Source: Flavobacteriaceae bacterium (GTDB lineage: Bacteria; Bacteroidota; Bacteroidia; Flavobacteriales; Flavobacteriaceae). Taken from it: DNA of 62,577 nucleotides. Where the stretch lies: NCBI GenBank assembly GCA_024643385.1, contig JAHEMZ010000009.1, positions 1 to 62,577 of the forward strand. The letters run 5' to 3'. Below are positions 44,928 through 54,468 of the stretch, one piece after another (position 1 is the first letter of the stretch; the number at the start of each line of letters is the position of its first letter). A model generated the notes under the pieces. The model was given only the letters and a program-made list of their open reading frames with translations, made no database searches and was not told the DNA's origin. The position numbers and the translations under genes are program-made.

Positions 44928-45134
44928 TGACTTTATTCAATAATCACGAAACCGTAAATATCGTTGAACCTAATCAAACGGAATGCTTTTCCAAAGTGCA
45001 ATTCAAGTAAATTCAATCAATAATGCCGATAGACCCACCGAAAAAATGATAGTTCACCATGTTTATTGTTCAGTTTGATAAATCATTAACGGTTTTTTGG
45101 CATTTATGATTTCATTATTATCCTAAAATAACTT

Positions 45135-45142
45135 TATTTTTG
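45135..45142 (+). promoter_or_regulatory. Candidate -7 promoter element of the TlpA-like gene
   Basis: TATTTTTG (TAnnTTTG) ends 22 bases before ATG 45165. No -33 TTTG is found at usual spacing. Confidence 0.4.
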
Positions 45143-45164
45143 GCACCGTAAATATCCATATACT

Positions 45165-46274
45165 ATGACACGTTTAAGTTTACTATTTATAGCACTTTTG
45201 TTTATTTCTTGTGGTTCTGAAGACGAATACAAGCTAAAGGGTAATGCCTACGGGTTTGCCGATGGAACAAAGGTTTTTTTGTTCGAGGTAGATCAGAATA
45301 ATCAATCTATAGTAAAAGATACCTTAGAAGTAAAGAACGGTAGATTTGAAGGCAATTATCCAAATGCTTCGGATACGCCCCTAAATTATATCAAAATGGA
45401 AGGGACCAATGCGAACATTGTATTTTTTATAGAAAATGAAGATCTGATTGCGCAAATTTATAAAGATAGTTTGGACGCTTCTCAAGTTCTGGGAGGAAAA
45501 CAAAATGAATTATACAGTGCGTTCCTGAACACTACCCGAGGTTTCAATAAGCAAAAAGGAATGTTGAGTCAGGCCTATGAAAAAGCCAGATTGGAGCAAG
45601 ATGACTTAATGGTCAATGAGCTTCGGAATGAGAATATGTCTTTAATTCAGGAAGAAGTGAATTACAAAAGACAATTTGTCAATGAAAACAGCAACTCCAT
45701 CTTCGGACTCATGCTTCTTTCTGAATTATTTTATCAGGAAGAATTGTCAGCGGATGAAACCTCCAAAATTATAGGACAATTAAGTCCGAAAATGGCCTCA
45801 CACCCATTGGTGAAAGACTTAAAAGAAAAAATTGACATTTCGAAAAAAGCCGAAGTCGGAGGGATCGCACCTAATTTTGAAGCTCCATCTCCTACCGGAG
45901 AAAATTTATCCTTAAATGAGGTCCTCGGCAAATATACCATCATTGACTTTTGGGCTTCCTGGTGTAGACCCTGTCGTGCAGAAAATCCCAATGTGGTAAA
46001 AGTGTATGAAAAATACCATGAAAAAGGATTGAATATCATTAGTGTTTCGTTGGACAAAGAAGGACAAAAAGATCGATGGACTCAAGCGATTGCAGACGAT
46101 AAGATGAACTGGCATCATGTTTCCAATCTTCAATTTTGGCAGGATCCTATTGCAAGACAATACAATGTAAGAAGCATCCCTGCTACCTTTTTATTGGATG
46201 AACAGGGACGCATTATAGATAAAAATCTTCGTGGAGCTGCTTTGGAACAGCGAATAGGAGAATTATTGGATTAA
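45165..46274 (+). CDS. TlpA family thioredoxin-like lipoprotein with DUF4369 domain
   Basis: A 369-residue lipoprotein (lipobox LLFISC, Cys16). The N-terminal domain of about 110 residues matches DUF4369, which is common in Bacteroidota in front of thioredoxin folds. A helical linker follows, then a TlpA/AhpC-type thioredoxin domain (about 238-369) with redox pair C267/C270 in WASWCRPC and a cis-Pro loop near RSIPATFLLDEQG. It would reduce or shuffle disulfides in the periplasm. The stop overlaps the convergent SIMPL gene stop by four bases. Confidence 0.92.
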   Translation: MTRLSLLFIALLFISCGSEDEYKLKGNAYGFADGTKVFLFEVDQNNQSIVKDTLEVKNGRFEGNYPNASDTPLNYIKMEGTNANIVFFIENEDLIAQIYKDSLDASQVLGGKQNELYSAFLNTTRGFNKQKGMLSQAYEKARLEQDDLMVNELRNENMSLIQEEVNYKRQFVNENSNSIFGLMLLSELFYQEELSADETSKIIGQLSPKMASHPLVKDLKEKIDISKKAEVGGIAPNFEAPSPTGENLSLNEVLGKYTIIDFWASWCRPCRAENPNVVKVYEKYHEKGLNIISVSLDKEGQKDRWTQAIADDKMNWHHVSNLQFWQDPIARQYNVRSIPATFLLDEQGRIIDKNLRGAALEQRIGELLD

Positions 46275-46948
46275 TTTAGTTCAAAACTTACATTCACCAA
46301 TACCTTAATCTCCATTTCGCCGGGAGCCATGGTTTGTGATCCTTCTGAATCACTCATCATCATAGCGCTTTTATACATGGGCATTGGATTGGGTACGTTT
46401 TGAAATTCGCTGATATGAACCGCTTTTCCAATGCTTTGTCCAAGCGCTGAAGCGTATTCTTCTGCCTTTAACTTCGCCTGTAGGATCGCTTTGATACGAG
46501 CCTGACTTTCTAATTCAGAGGCTTTGGATGAAGAGAATGTGATGCCGTTGATGCGATTGATCCCTGTTTCTAAGAGACCATTCATAAGAGATTCATACTT
46601 GGTTAGATCCTTTAGCTGGATACTGATCGTTTGATTCGCCACGTAGCTATAGGTCTTCTTGTTGTAATCGTAATTCTTGTTTAGGTTCATGTATTCGGTC
46701 TTGACGTATTTTTCATCAATTCCCGCTTTCCTTAAATACTGAAATACATCGTTTACCACACGATCGTTCATCTGTTTTACCTCCTTGGGATTATTCCCTT
46801 CGTGCTCCACTCTTATGGTAATGGCCACTTGATCGGGAACGACCATTACGGTCCCTTCTCCGCTTACATCCACAGTAGGTTTTGGTGGATTTTGTGCATT
46901 CATAAATAAGGTACTAAATAAGATCAATGAGATTGTGAATGTTTTCAT
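46271..46948 (-). CDS. SIMPL domain (DUF541) periplasmic protein
   Basis: A 225-residue protein with a signal peptide (cleavage near MNAQN) and a SIMPL domain over most of its length. VSGEGTVMVVPDQVAITIRVEH is the family opening, and the GITFSSSKASELESQARIKAILQAKLKAEEYA helix and final VLVNVSFEL strand also fit. Members related to E. coli YggE have been linked to oxidative stress, but function is not settled. It ends against the TlpA-like gene and begins 13 bases after the rhomboid gene stop, likely in the same operon. Confidence 0.9.
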   Translation of the reverse strand: MKTFTISLILFSTLFMNAQNPPKPTVDVSGEGTVMVVPDQVAITIRVEHEGNNPKEVKQMNDRVVNDVFQYLRKAGIDEKYVKTEYMNLNKNYDYNKKTYSYVANQTISIQLKDLTKYESLMNGLLETGINRINGITFSSSKASELESQARIKAILQAKLKAEEYASALGQSIGKAVHISEFQNVPNPMPMYKSAMMMSDSEGSQTMAPGEMEIKVLVNVSFELN

Positions 46949-46961
46949 AGCATGTACACGA

Positions 46962-47612
46962 TTATAGTTTACCTAGTTTGTATAACACAAATAATACCAA
47001 AATGGGAATCGCCAATAAAATAACCAACCATAGATCGGTTTGAAGAATAGAAGGCTGGAAGCCTATGGTAAGGACATAACCTGCAATAGCTCCTCCAATA
47101 TGCGCATCATGCCCAATATTTCCAAGTCTTTTTTTCATTCCGTAAATAGAATACCCCAGGTATAGAATTCCAAATAACCAAGCAGGAATCGCTATGGGAA
47201 TAAAGAACAAATAGAGCCCCATATTGGGTTCAAACAGGATCGCAGCATACAATATCCCCATCACGGCTCCACTGGCTCCTACGGCGCTATAATGAAACTC
47301 ATCCTTATGCATCAAAAATGAAAGGAGATTTCCTACCAGCAGACTTAACAGATATATCAAAACAAATTTTGTAACACCTACATTATAGATCACCACATTG
47401 GCAAAAAAATAAAGAGTAAGCATATTGAACAGTAGATGCGAAAAATCCACATGCAGAAACCCGGAACTAAACATCCGTATCTGTTCTCCTCGACGGATCC
47501 CTGCTATATTGAACTTGTACTTCTCAAAGAAGCTAAAATCGTTAAACCCCTTTAAGGAAATCAATACGTTGGCGGCTATAATAACTAAGGTGGCTATCCC
47601 AATATCTTGCAT
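46962..47612 (-). CDS. Rhomboid family intramembrane serine protease
   Basis: A 216-residue protein with six hydrophobic helices. The catalytic serine S114 in GASGAVMG and histidine H171 in HDAHIGG are present, as is the HLLFNMLTL motif (H59, N63) that shapes the oxyanion site. Rhomboids cut single-pass membrane proteins within the bilayer. The substrate is unknown. It is divergent from the polymerase operon with 144 bases between the start codons. Confidence 0.94.
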   Translation of the reverse strand: MQDIGIATLVIIAANVLISLKGFNDFSFFEKYKFNIAGIRRGEQIRMFSSGFLHVDFSHLLFNMLTLYFFANVVIYNVGVTKFVLIYLLSLLVGNLLSFLMHKDEFHYSAVGASGAVMGILYAAILFEPNMGLYLFFIPIAIPAWLFGILYLGYSIYGMKKRLGNIGHDAHIGGAIAGYVLTIGFQPSILQTDLWLVILLAIPILVLFVLYKLGKL

Positions 47613-47721
47613 ATGTCTATTTTCTGTAAAAATACAATTTTAAGCCGGCTTTCCTAAAGGGTTGGAAAGGCAAAATTTGGGCTCCCGCTTGCTAAAAAGA
47701 TATCAACAATTATATATAATG

Positions 47722-47755
47722 TTGGAAATATTCCATAATTTTGGAAATATTCCAA
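47722..47755 (+). promoter_or_regulatory. Tandem palindromic operator overlapping the promoter of the translesion polymerase operon
   Basis: Two identical 14-base copies of TTGGAAATATTCCA occur at 47722-47735 and 47741-47754, centres 19 bases apart. Each is an inverted repeat of TGGAA and TTCCA around ATA; the second extends to TTGGAA-ATA-TTCCAA. A full -7 box TAATTTTG lies exactly between and into the second copy (47736-47743), and the ATG of the polymerase gene follows two bases after the second palindrome. A repressor bound here would block RNA polymerase, as expected for a damage-induced operon. No regulator gene is adjacent, so the binding protein is unknown. Confidence 0.75.
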
Positions 47756-47756
47756 T

Positions 47757-50756
47757 ATGTACTTAAATACACATACTTATTACAGCTTACGCTATGGGAC
47801 TTACGCCCCAAGGGAACTATTGGAAACGCTTCAGCGGGTGGGAATCAAACGCTTTGCGCTAACCGACATCAACAATACCTCGGCTTGCCTTGAGATCTTA
47901 AGAATAGCTTCAGAATTTGATATTGAGGTAGTACTTGGGGTAGATTTCAGAAATAAGGCTCACCAACAATTCATTTTATTGGCAGAGAACAACGAAGGCT
48001 TTGAGCTTATAAATCACCACCTGTCCCAATTCCTTTCAGCAGGTATTCCCATCCCGGACCGAGCGACTTCCCTGCTGCATACATTTGTGATCTACCCTTT
48101 TCAGCCCGACCCTATCTTCCCGCTGAAAGAGAATGAGTTCATAGGAGTCAAAGCGGAAGATCTCAATAAATTGAAATTTTCTCCCTGGAAGAAACAGCTT
48201 CATAAGTTGGTGGCCTTACACACCCTCTCCTTTCAACATAAAAAAGGATACAATACCCATCGCCTGCTCAGAGCGATCGATAATAACACCCTTTTAAGCA
48301 AACTCCCGGAAACGGAGCAAGGGAGTCTGAAGGATGTGCTATGCACTCCTGAAGAGCTTCAAATGGCCTTCCTCGAATTTCCGGAGTTGATCGAAAATGC
48401 CAAAAGACTTTTGGATCGCTGCCGGGTCCAATTTGATTTCAGTAAGGAAGTTCCCAACAATCAAAGAAGCTATACCAATAGTGAGGATCTGGATTACAAG
48501 TTGTTGAGAAAACTCGCCTTCGACGGATTGGAATACCGCTATGGGAAAACCCCTTCGCCTCCTGTTCTTTCCCGCATGGAAAAGGAATTGGACATTATCA
48601 AACTGAAAGGGTTTGTCTCCTATTTTCTCATCAATTGGAAGATCGTGAAATACGCCAGCAATAAAGGATACTTTTATGTAGGTCGTGGAAGTGGCGCCAA
48701 CAGTATTATTGCCTATCTGCTTCGCATTACCGATGTCGATCCTATCGAACTGGATCTGTATTTTGAACGCTTTATCAATCTATATCGCAAGAATCCTCCC
48801 GATTTCGATATCGATTTCTCCTGGACCGATAGAGATGATGTAACCGAATTCATTTTCAAACGGTTTAAGCACACGGCTTTGATCACTGTCTACAATACAT
48901 TTAAACATCGGGCGGCCGTGCGGGAATTAGGTAAGGTCTTCGGATTACCCAAGACAGAGATCGATCTGCTTTCTAAAGGTGATTTTCAGTATACGAAATT
49001 GGACAAACTTTCTCAATTAGTGATCCGCTATAGTCGTTTGATTCAGGGATTTCCAAATTACCTCGGAATCCATGCCAGTGGTATCATCATTTCAGAGCGT
49101 CCCGTTCACTATTATACAGCCACCTTTCTACCACCCAAAGGGTTTCCCACTACGCAATTCGATATGGTCGTTGCTGAAGACATCGGACTTTATAAATTTG
49201 ATATTCTAAGTCAGCGAGGACTCGGAAAAATAAAGGATGCGGTAAACATCATTCAGCAAAACCATCCAGAAGATGAACCCTTTGACATACACGACCTCAA
49301 ACGCTTCAAGCAGGATGAGCGTATTCAATCCTTGCTCAAGAATGCCAAAGCTATTGGTTGTTTCTATGTAGAATCTCCTGCCATGCGAATGTTGTTGCGC
49401 AAATTACAAGTGGACAACTACCTGGGGCTTGTAGCAGCCAGTTCTGTCATTCGCCCGGGCGTATCTCAATCCGGGATGATGCGTGAGTATATTCTGAGGT
49501 ATCGTTTCCCCGAACGACGAAAAGAAGCTCATCCTATCATGATGGATATCATGCCGGAAACCTTTGGAGTAATGGTATATCAGGAAGATGTGATCAAAGT
49601 GGCGCATTATTTTGGCGGACTCACCCTTGGGGAGGCTGATATGTTGCGAAGGGGGATGTCGGGAAAATTTCGCTCCCGGGAAGAATTCGCAAAAGTGAAA
49701 GCACAGTTTTTTGAAAATTGTGAAAAAGCAGGTAAATCGAAAACACTCGTGGAAGAGGTCTGGCGTCAAACCGAAAGCTTTGCAGGCTATGCCTTCGCAA
49801 AGGGGCACTCGGCCTCCTATGCCGTAGAGAGCTATCAAAGCCTGTTTCTGAAAGCGTATTACCCGCTAGAGTATATGGTCGCTACGCTCAACAATGGCGG
49901 AGGCTTCTATCGCCCCGAACTATACCTGCACGAAGCGCGAATGCATCAGGGAAATATCTTACCTCCTTGTGTGAACACAAGCGTTTCGGAAACTCAGATC
50001 TTTGAAAGGGATATCTATTTAGGATTTGGCTTTTTGTATGCTTTGGAAGCCAACGTGATCAAACGCCTCCTTAAAGAACGAAAGGTCCATGGGCCGTATC
50101 AAAGCTTGGATGATTTTATCGAACGGGTTCCCATTTCGATAGAACAGCTTTCCATTTTGATCAAGATCAATTCTTTTCGATTTACAGAACGAAATAAAAG
50201 AGAGCTCCTTTGGGAAGCGCATATGAAGATCCAGAAGTCTGTTTTGGAAGAACCACACCCCATGCTTTTCAAAACAGACCGGGTGAATTACCAAACGCCA
50301 AACCTGTCTCATACCCTCTTAGAGGATGCTTTTGACGAAATGGAGCTCCTGGGATATCCACTTTGCCACCCTTTTCAATTGCTCCAAAAACAGGAACCTC
50401 AAGAACTTAGGGCTAAAGACCTCTCTCAGTGGGTTCATCAAACCGTAAAAATAAAAGGGTATTTAGTGACGGTAAAGCATACTGCGACTTCCAAGGGAGA
50501 AGGGATGTTCTTTGGAACTTTTTTGGATGAGGAGGGCAATTTTATCGATACCGTTCACTTTCCTCCGGCAGCTAAGAAGTATCGATTTCGCGGAAAAGGG
50601 ATTTATGAGATCACAGGAAAAGTGATGGAAGAATTCGATTGTATCACCATTGAAGTAAGTAAAATGGAACTACTCCCTATCGTCGAGGATCCCCGCTATG
50701 CAGAGGGGGCTGTTCAAACACGCATCCACGGAAAAAGATATAAAAATGTGGTCTAA
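47757..50756 (+). CDS. DNA polymerase III alpha-like subunit (error-prone DnaE2/ImuC-like)
   Basis: A 999-residue C-family polymerase. The N-terminal PHP domain is present but its first metal residue is replaced (LNTHTYYSL, N4 where HxH is usual), so proofreading activity is doubtful. The polymerase core shows YVGRGSGANSIIAYLL at about 308-322 and PDFDIDF at 348-354 with the catalytic aspartates. A C-terminal OB-fold lies at about 905-975. At about 1000 residues, and coupled to a DinB gene, it fits the accessory error-prone group and not the main replicative DnaE, which is much longer in this phylum. Expression is probably controlled by the tandem operator just upstream. Confidence 0.88.
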   Translation: MYLNTHTYYSLRYGTYAPRELLETLQRVGIKRFALTDINNTSACLEILRIASEFDIEVVLGVDFRNKAHQQFILLAENNEGFELINHHLSQFLSAGIPIPDRATSLLHTFVIYPFQPDPIFPLKENEFIGVKAEDLNKLKFSPWKKQLHKLVALHTLSFQHKKGYNTHRLLRAIDNNTLLSKLPETEQGSLKDVLCTPEELQMAFLEFPELIENAKRLLDRCRVQFDFSKEVPNNQRSYTNSEDLDYKLLRKLAFDGLEYRYGKTPSPPVLSRMEKELDIIKLKGFVSYFLINWKIVKYASNKGYFYVGRGSGANSIIAYLLRITDVDPIELDLYFERFINLYRKNPPDFDIDFSWTDRDDVTEFIFKRFKHTALITVYNTFKHRAAVRELGKVFGLPKTEIDLLSKGDFQYTKLDKLSQLVIRYSRLIQGFPNYLGIHASGIIISERPVHYYTATFLPPKGFPTTQFDMVVAEDIGLYKFDILSQRGLGKIKDAVNIIQQNHPEDEPFDIHDLKRFKQDERIQSLLKNAKAIGCFYVESPAMRMLLRKLQVDNYLGLVAASSVIRPGVSQSGMMREYILRYRFPERRKEAHPIMMDIMPETFGVMVYQEDVIKVAHYFGGLTLGEADMLRRGMSGKFRSREEFAKVKAQFFENCEKAGKSKTLVEEVWRQTESFAGYAFAKGHSASYAVESYQSLFLKAYYPLEYMVATLNNGGGFYRPELYLHEARMHQGNILPPCVNTSVSETQIFERDIYLGFGFLYALEANVIKRLLKERKVHGPYQSLDDFIERVPISIEQLSILIKINSFRFTERNKRELLWEAHMKIQKSVLEEPHPMLFKTDRVNYQTPNLSHTLLEDAFDEMELLGYPLCHPFQLLQKQEPQELRAKDLSQWVHQTVKIKGYLVTVKHTATSKGEGMFFGTFLDEEGNFIDTVHFPPAAKKYRFRGKGIYEITGKVMEEFDCITIEVSKMELLPIVEDPRYAEGAVQTRIHGKRYKNVV

Positions 50757-51969
50757 CCGGGATCGACATATTGTACACATGGACCTCGATACCTTCTTCG
50801 TGTCCTGCGAGCGCTTACTGGATAGCCGATTGAATGGAAAACCGGTACTCATAGGAGGCACCACCGACCGCGGGGTGGTCGCTTCTTGCAGTTATGAAGC
50901 AAGGCGTTTCGGAATCCACTCGGCCATGCCCATGCGCCTGGCCAAACAATTATGCCCGGAAGCCATTGTAGTAAGGGGTAATTCAGGAACCTACAGCAAA
51001 TTTTCTAATATGGTCACGGAGATCATCAAAGAAGCGGTTCCCCTTTATGAAAAAACATCCGTAGACGAATTCTATATCGATCTTACCGGTATGGATCGTT
51101 TTTTTGGGTGTCATCAGTTGTCTTCCGAATTGCGGGAACGGATCATCAAGGAAACCGGATTACCCATTTCATTTGGACTCTCTATGAACAAGACCGTCTC
51201 TAAGATCGCCACCGGAGAAGCGAAGCCCAACAACAAACTCTTTATCGAATACGGCACTGAAAAGCCTTTCCTCTCCCCGCTTTCCGTAGCTAAAATCCCC
51301 ATGGTAGGGAAAGTAACCTACAAGCAGTTATGCGACCTGGGAATTAAACGCATCCATACCGTACAGGAAATGCCGATGGAAATGATGGTGAAAGTATTCG
51401 GAAAGAACGGACAGTCTATTTGGGAAAAGGCCAATGGAATTGACAATAGCCCTGTCATCCAATACTCGGAACGAAAGTCTATTTCTACGGAACGCACCTT
51501 CGACAGAGACACCACCGATATAAAGAAACTGGAAGGCATCATCATTGCCATGGCTGAAAACCTGATCTATCAACTGCGCCGGGGGAACAAACTTACGGCC
51601 TGTGTGGCTTTCAAAATAAGGTATTCCGACTTTCAGACCTATACCCAACAAATGAGGATCCCATATAGTGCAGCGGACCATAAGATCATTCCTGTGGTGA
51701 TGGACTTATACAAGAAACTTTACCAACGGAGGATGTTGGTGCGATTGGTGGGGGTCAAATTCAGTCATTTGGTGGAAGGAGGGCAGCAAATAGACCTTTT
51801 TGACGACAACGAGAAGATCATCAATCTATACCAGGCGATGGATAGAATGCGGGAACGTTATGGAGATAGAGCCGTAACCAGAGCTATCGCTATGGACGCA
51901 AAAAGTATCGGGCGATGGAATCCTTTCAATGGAGAACCACCTCCCTTATTGGCAAATCGGCGGCAATAA
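50746..51969 (+). CDS. dinB: DNA polymerase IV (Y-family translesion polymerase)
   Basis: A 407-residue Y-family polymerase. Catalytic acids are present in HMDLDTFFVSCERL near the N-terminus and in KTSVDEFYIDLTG near residue 108, so it should be active, unlike ImuB proteins that lack them. A C-terminal clamp-binding motif QIDLF is at residues 348-352. I chose ATG 50746, overlapping the DnaE-like gene by 11 bases, because it gives the standard N-terminus and coupling. It would bypass lesions or extend mismatched ends with the upstream polymerase. Confidence 0.94.
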   Translation: MWSNRDRHIVHMDLDTFFVSCERLLDSRLNGKPVLIGGTTDRGVVASCSYEARRFGIHSAMPMRLAKQLCPEAIVVRGNSGTYSKFSNMVTEIIKEAVPLYEKTSVDEFYIDLTGMDRFFGCHQLSSELRERIIKETGLPISFGLSMNKTVSKIATGEAKPNNKLFIEYGTEKPFLSPLSVAKIPMVGKVTYKQLCDLGIKRIHTVQEMPMEMMVKVFGKNGQSIWEKANGIDNSPVIQYSERKSISTERTFDRDTTDIKKLEGIIIAMAENLIYQLRRGNKLTACVAFKIRYSDFQTYTQQMRIPYSAADHKIIPVVMDLYKKLYQRRMLVRLVGVKFSHLVEGGQQIDLFDDNEKIINLYQAMDRMRERYGDRAVTRAIAMDAKSIGRWNPFNGEPPPLLANRRQ

Positions 51970-52009
51970 AAATCTTACTGAAAAAGTATTTTTGATACAA
52001 GCCTAATAG

Positions 52010-52017
52010 TATCTTTG
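52010..52017 (+). promoter_or_regulatory. -7 promoter element of the serine dehydratase gene, leaderless geometry
   Basis: TATCTTTG (TAnnTTTG) is followed by four bases and then ATG 52022, the same spacing as at mnmE. The upstream TTTG at 51991-51994 is only 15 bases away, shorter than usual, so the -33 part is uncertain. Confidence 0.55.
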
Positions 52018-52021
52018 CCCT

Positions 52022-53455
52022 ATGAATCAAATAGAAAGTATCAGCGTTTTTGACATGCTTAAAATTGGCGTAGGGCCTTCCAGTTCTCACACCTTGGGTC
52101 CTTGGAGAGCCGCGCTGCGTTGGACGGAAGCTCTAAAAAAGAAAGATGTGTTCGACACTATTGAATCGGTCACTGTCGATCTATACGGATCCCTTTCGCT
52201 TACCGGAAAAGGACATGCATCGGACATTGCGGTGATGATGGGATTGTTGGGAGCAGACCCCGTAACTTTCCCGATTGAAAAAATTCAGACAGAAATAAAC
52301 ACCATTCGGACAGAGAATGTTTTACGCTTGAATGGAGAAAGACCTATTCCTTTTCTTCCTTCGGAACATATCATTTTCAATCGTAAGTTCTTAGAGTTTC
52401 ACCCAAATGGCATTACTTTTCGGGCTATTCTGAAAGGCGGACAAAAAATTTCGGAAACCTACTATTCAATAGGTGGAGGATTTGTGGTGCAAAAAGAACG
52501 GAAGCGCTCCAAACAAAAAGTAGAGGCCTTTTCGCACTTCCCCTTTCCTATTGAGAAAGCCACTGAATTAACAAGCTATTGTAAAGAACAAAATAAAACC
52601 ATTAGTGAAATTGTCATGGCGAACGAACTTTCGCTTCGTTCAGAAGATGAAATCAATCATGGGTTAAGGGATATCTGGGAAGTAATGCTTGACTCCATGT
52701 ATGTGGGCTGTCATTCAGAAGGTATTTTACCCGGCGGACTTAATGTGCAGCGCCGCGCTTATGCGACTCATAAAAGTTTAATCGGAGTTCAACCTTATTC
52801 GAACGCTACAGAATGGATCGAAACCATTCGTTCCACCGAAGTCAAGTTTCGACAAATATTGAAATGGGTTTCCTGTTTTGCCTTAGCCGTGAACGAAGTG
52901 AATGCTTCTTTAGGCAGAGTCGTTACGGCTCCCACTAATGGCAGTGCCGGCGTAATTCCTGCCGTAATGATGTATTATATGGTGATTGAAAATCACGATG
53001 CCAATTTTGACGATATAAAAAAGTTTTTATTGGTGGCCGGAGAGATCGGAAGTATTTTCAAAAAGGGATCTACGATCAGTGCCGCGATGGGTGGATGCCA
53101 GGCCGAAATAGGAGTTTCATCGGCGATGGCAGCCGGAGCCCTCACTGAACTTATGGGTGGTACGCCCGATCAAGTGCTGATGGCGGCAGAGATCGCTATG
53201 GAGCACCACTTAGGACTTACCTGTGATCCTATTGGAGGACTGGTACAAATACCTTGTATCGAGCGAAATGCCATGGGCGCCATCAAGGCGATCAATGCCT
53301 GCGAAATGGCTTTGGATGCCGATCCGTCTAAAGCAAAAGTACCATTGGATAAAGTGATCGCGACCATGTGGGAAACGGCCAAAGATATGGGTTCAAAATA
53401 CAAGGAAACCAGCGAAGGCGGTCTCGCCGTTCAAGTGAATATCAGTGACTGTTAG
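52022..53455 (+). CDS. sdaA: L-serine ammonia-lyase (iron-sulfur type, single chain)
   Basis: A 477-residue enzyme that deaminates L-serine to pyruvate. The N-terminal beta domain begins SVFDMLKIGVGPSSSHTLGPW. The C-terminal alpha domain has TAPTNGSAGVIPAV and the cysteines expected to hold the 4Fe-4S cluster, in GGCQAEIG and in LTCDPIGGLVQIPCIERN. Both domains are in one chain, as in E. coli SdaA. It has its own promoter box and appears monocistronic. Confidence 0.96.
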   Translation: MNQIESISVFDMLKIGVGPSSSHTLGPWRAALRWTEALKKKDVFDTIESVTVDLYGSLSLTGKGHASDIAVMMGLLGADPVTFPIEKIQTEINTIRTENVLRLNGERPIPFLPSEHIIFNRKFLEFHPNGITFRAILKGGQKISETYYSIGGGFVVQKERKRSKQKVEAFSHFPFPIEKATELTSYCKEQNKTISEIVMANELSLRSEDEINHGLRDIWEVMLDSMYVGCHSEGILPGGLNVQRRAYATHKSLIGVQPYSNATEWIETIRSTEVKFRQILKWVSCFALAVNEVNASLGRVVTAPTNGSAGVIPAVMMYYMVIENHDANFDDIKKFLLVAGEIGSIFKKGSTISAAMGGCQAEIGVSSAMAAGALTELMGGTPDQVLMAAEIAMEHHLGLTCDPIGGLVQIPCIERNAMGAIKAINACEMALDADPSKAKVPLDKVIATMWETAKDMGSKYKETSEGGLAVQVNISDC

Positions 53456-53624
53456 ATTGTAAGTCTTAAAAAATTAAGGGCCTTTATCTACCTACTACGG
53501 TTCACCTCCCCCCTATTTTCTGAAAAAACAACAAACGCTTGTTTCGATAAAATGGCAACTTCAGTGAGACTAATTCAAGATTCAGTTTCAAAATTAGTAT
53601 TTTTACCTTCCAATTTGTAACTCT

Positions 53625-54443
53625 ATGTCCACAGCGAAAAAAGAATACAAGAGAATCACTACCAAAACTTTGGTAGATATGAAATCGAACGGTGAGAAGA
53701 TCACCATGCTTACTGCCTACGATTTCACTATGGCTAAGATCGTGGACAGCGCCGGGATCGATGTAATCCTGGTAGGCGATTCAGCTTCCAACGTAATGGC
53801 GGGACATGAAACAACGCTACCTATTACTTTAGACCAAATGATCTACCATGCCTCATCTGTCGTAAGAGCGATCGAACGCAGTTTAGTGGTCGTTGATTTA
53901 CCTTTCGGAAGTTATCAAAGTGATCCAAAAGAGGCCTTGCGTTCGGCCATCCGTATTATGAAGGAAAGTGGAGCGCATGCGGTGAAAATGGAGGGAGGGA
54001 AAGAGATCAAAGAATCCATAAAAAGAATACTTAATGCGGGTATTCCCGTGATGGGACATTTAGGTTTAACGCCTCAATCCATCTATAAATTTGGCACCTA
54101 TACGGTAAGAGCTAAAGAAGAAGAAGAAGCAGAGACGCTGAAAGAAGACGCCTTGATGTTGGAACGAACAGGATGTTTTGCTGTGGTCTTAGAAAAGGTC
54201 CCCGCCAAATTAGCTAAGGAAGTCGCTCAAAGTATCAGTATCCCTGTCATAGGGATCGGTGCGGGTGGCGGAGTAGACGGACAAGTGCTGGTGACACACG
54301 ACATGTTGGGAATGACGCATGAATTTAGCCCCCGGTTTTTAAGGAGGTATTTAGATCTTTATAAGGACATGACCGGCGCTTTCCAGCAATACATCACGGA
54401 TGTTAAAAGCAGTGATTTTCCAAACGACAAAGAACAGTACTAA
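53625..54443 (+). CDS. panB: 3-methyl-2-oxobutanoate hydroxymethyltransferase
   Basis: A 272-residue TIM-barrel enzyme making ketopantoate for pantothenate and coenzyme A, using methylene-tetrahydrofolate. [24 protein letters not shown] holds the metal aspartate, with [23 protein letters not shown] and [14 protein letters not shown] further on. Length and motif order are standard. The RluA-type gene starts 25 bases downstream on the same strand. No other pan genes are nearby. Confidence 0.97.
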   Translation: MSTAKKEYKRITTKTLVDMKSNGEKITMLTAYDFTMAKIVDSAGIDVILVGDSASNVMAGHETTLPITLDQMIYHASSVVRAIERSLVVVDLPFGSYQSDPKEALRSAIRIMKESGAHAVKMEGGKEIKESIKRILNAGIPVMGHLGLTPQSIYKFGTYTVRAKEEEEAETLKEDALMLERTGCFAVVLEKVPAKLAKEVAQSISIPVIGIGAGGGVDGQVLVTHDMLGMTHEFSPRFLRRYLDLYKDMTGAFQQYITDVKSSDFPNDKEQY

Positions 54444-54468
54444 TTCTGTAATTATTAATCTCCTTTAG

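Noticed and set aside
47757-50756. Assignment as the main replicative DnaE
   Set aside because: The protein is about 1000 residues, coupled to dinB and under an operator; replicative DnaE in this phylum is much longer.
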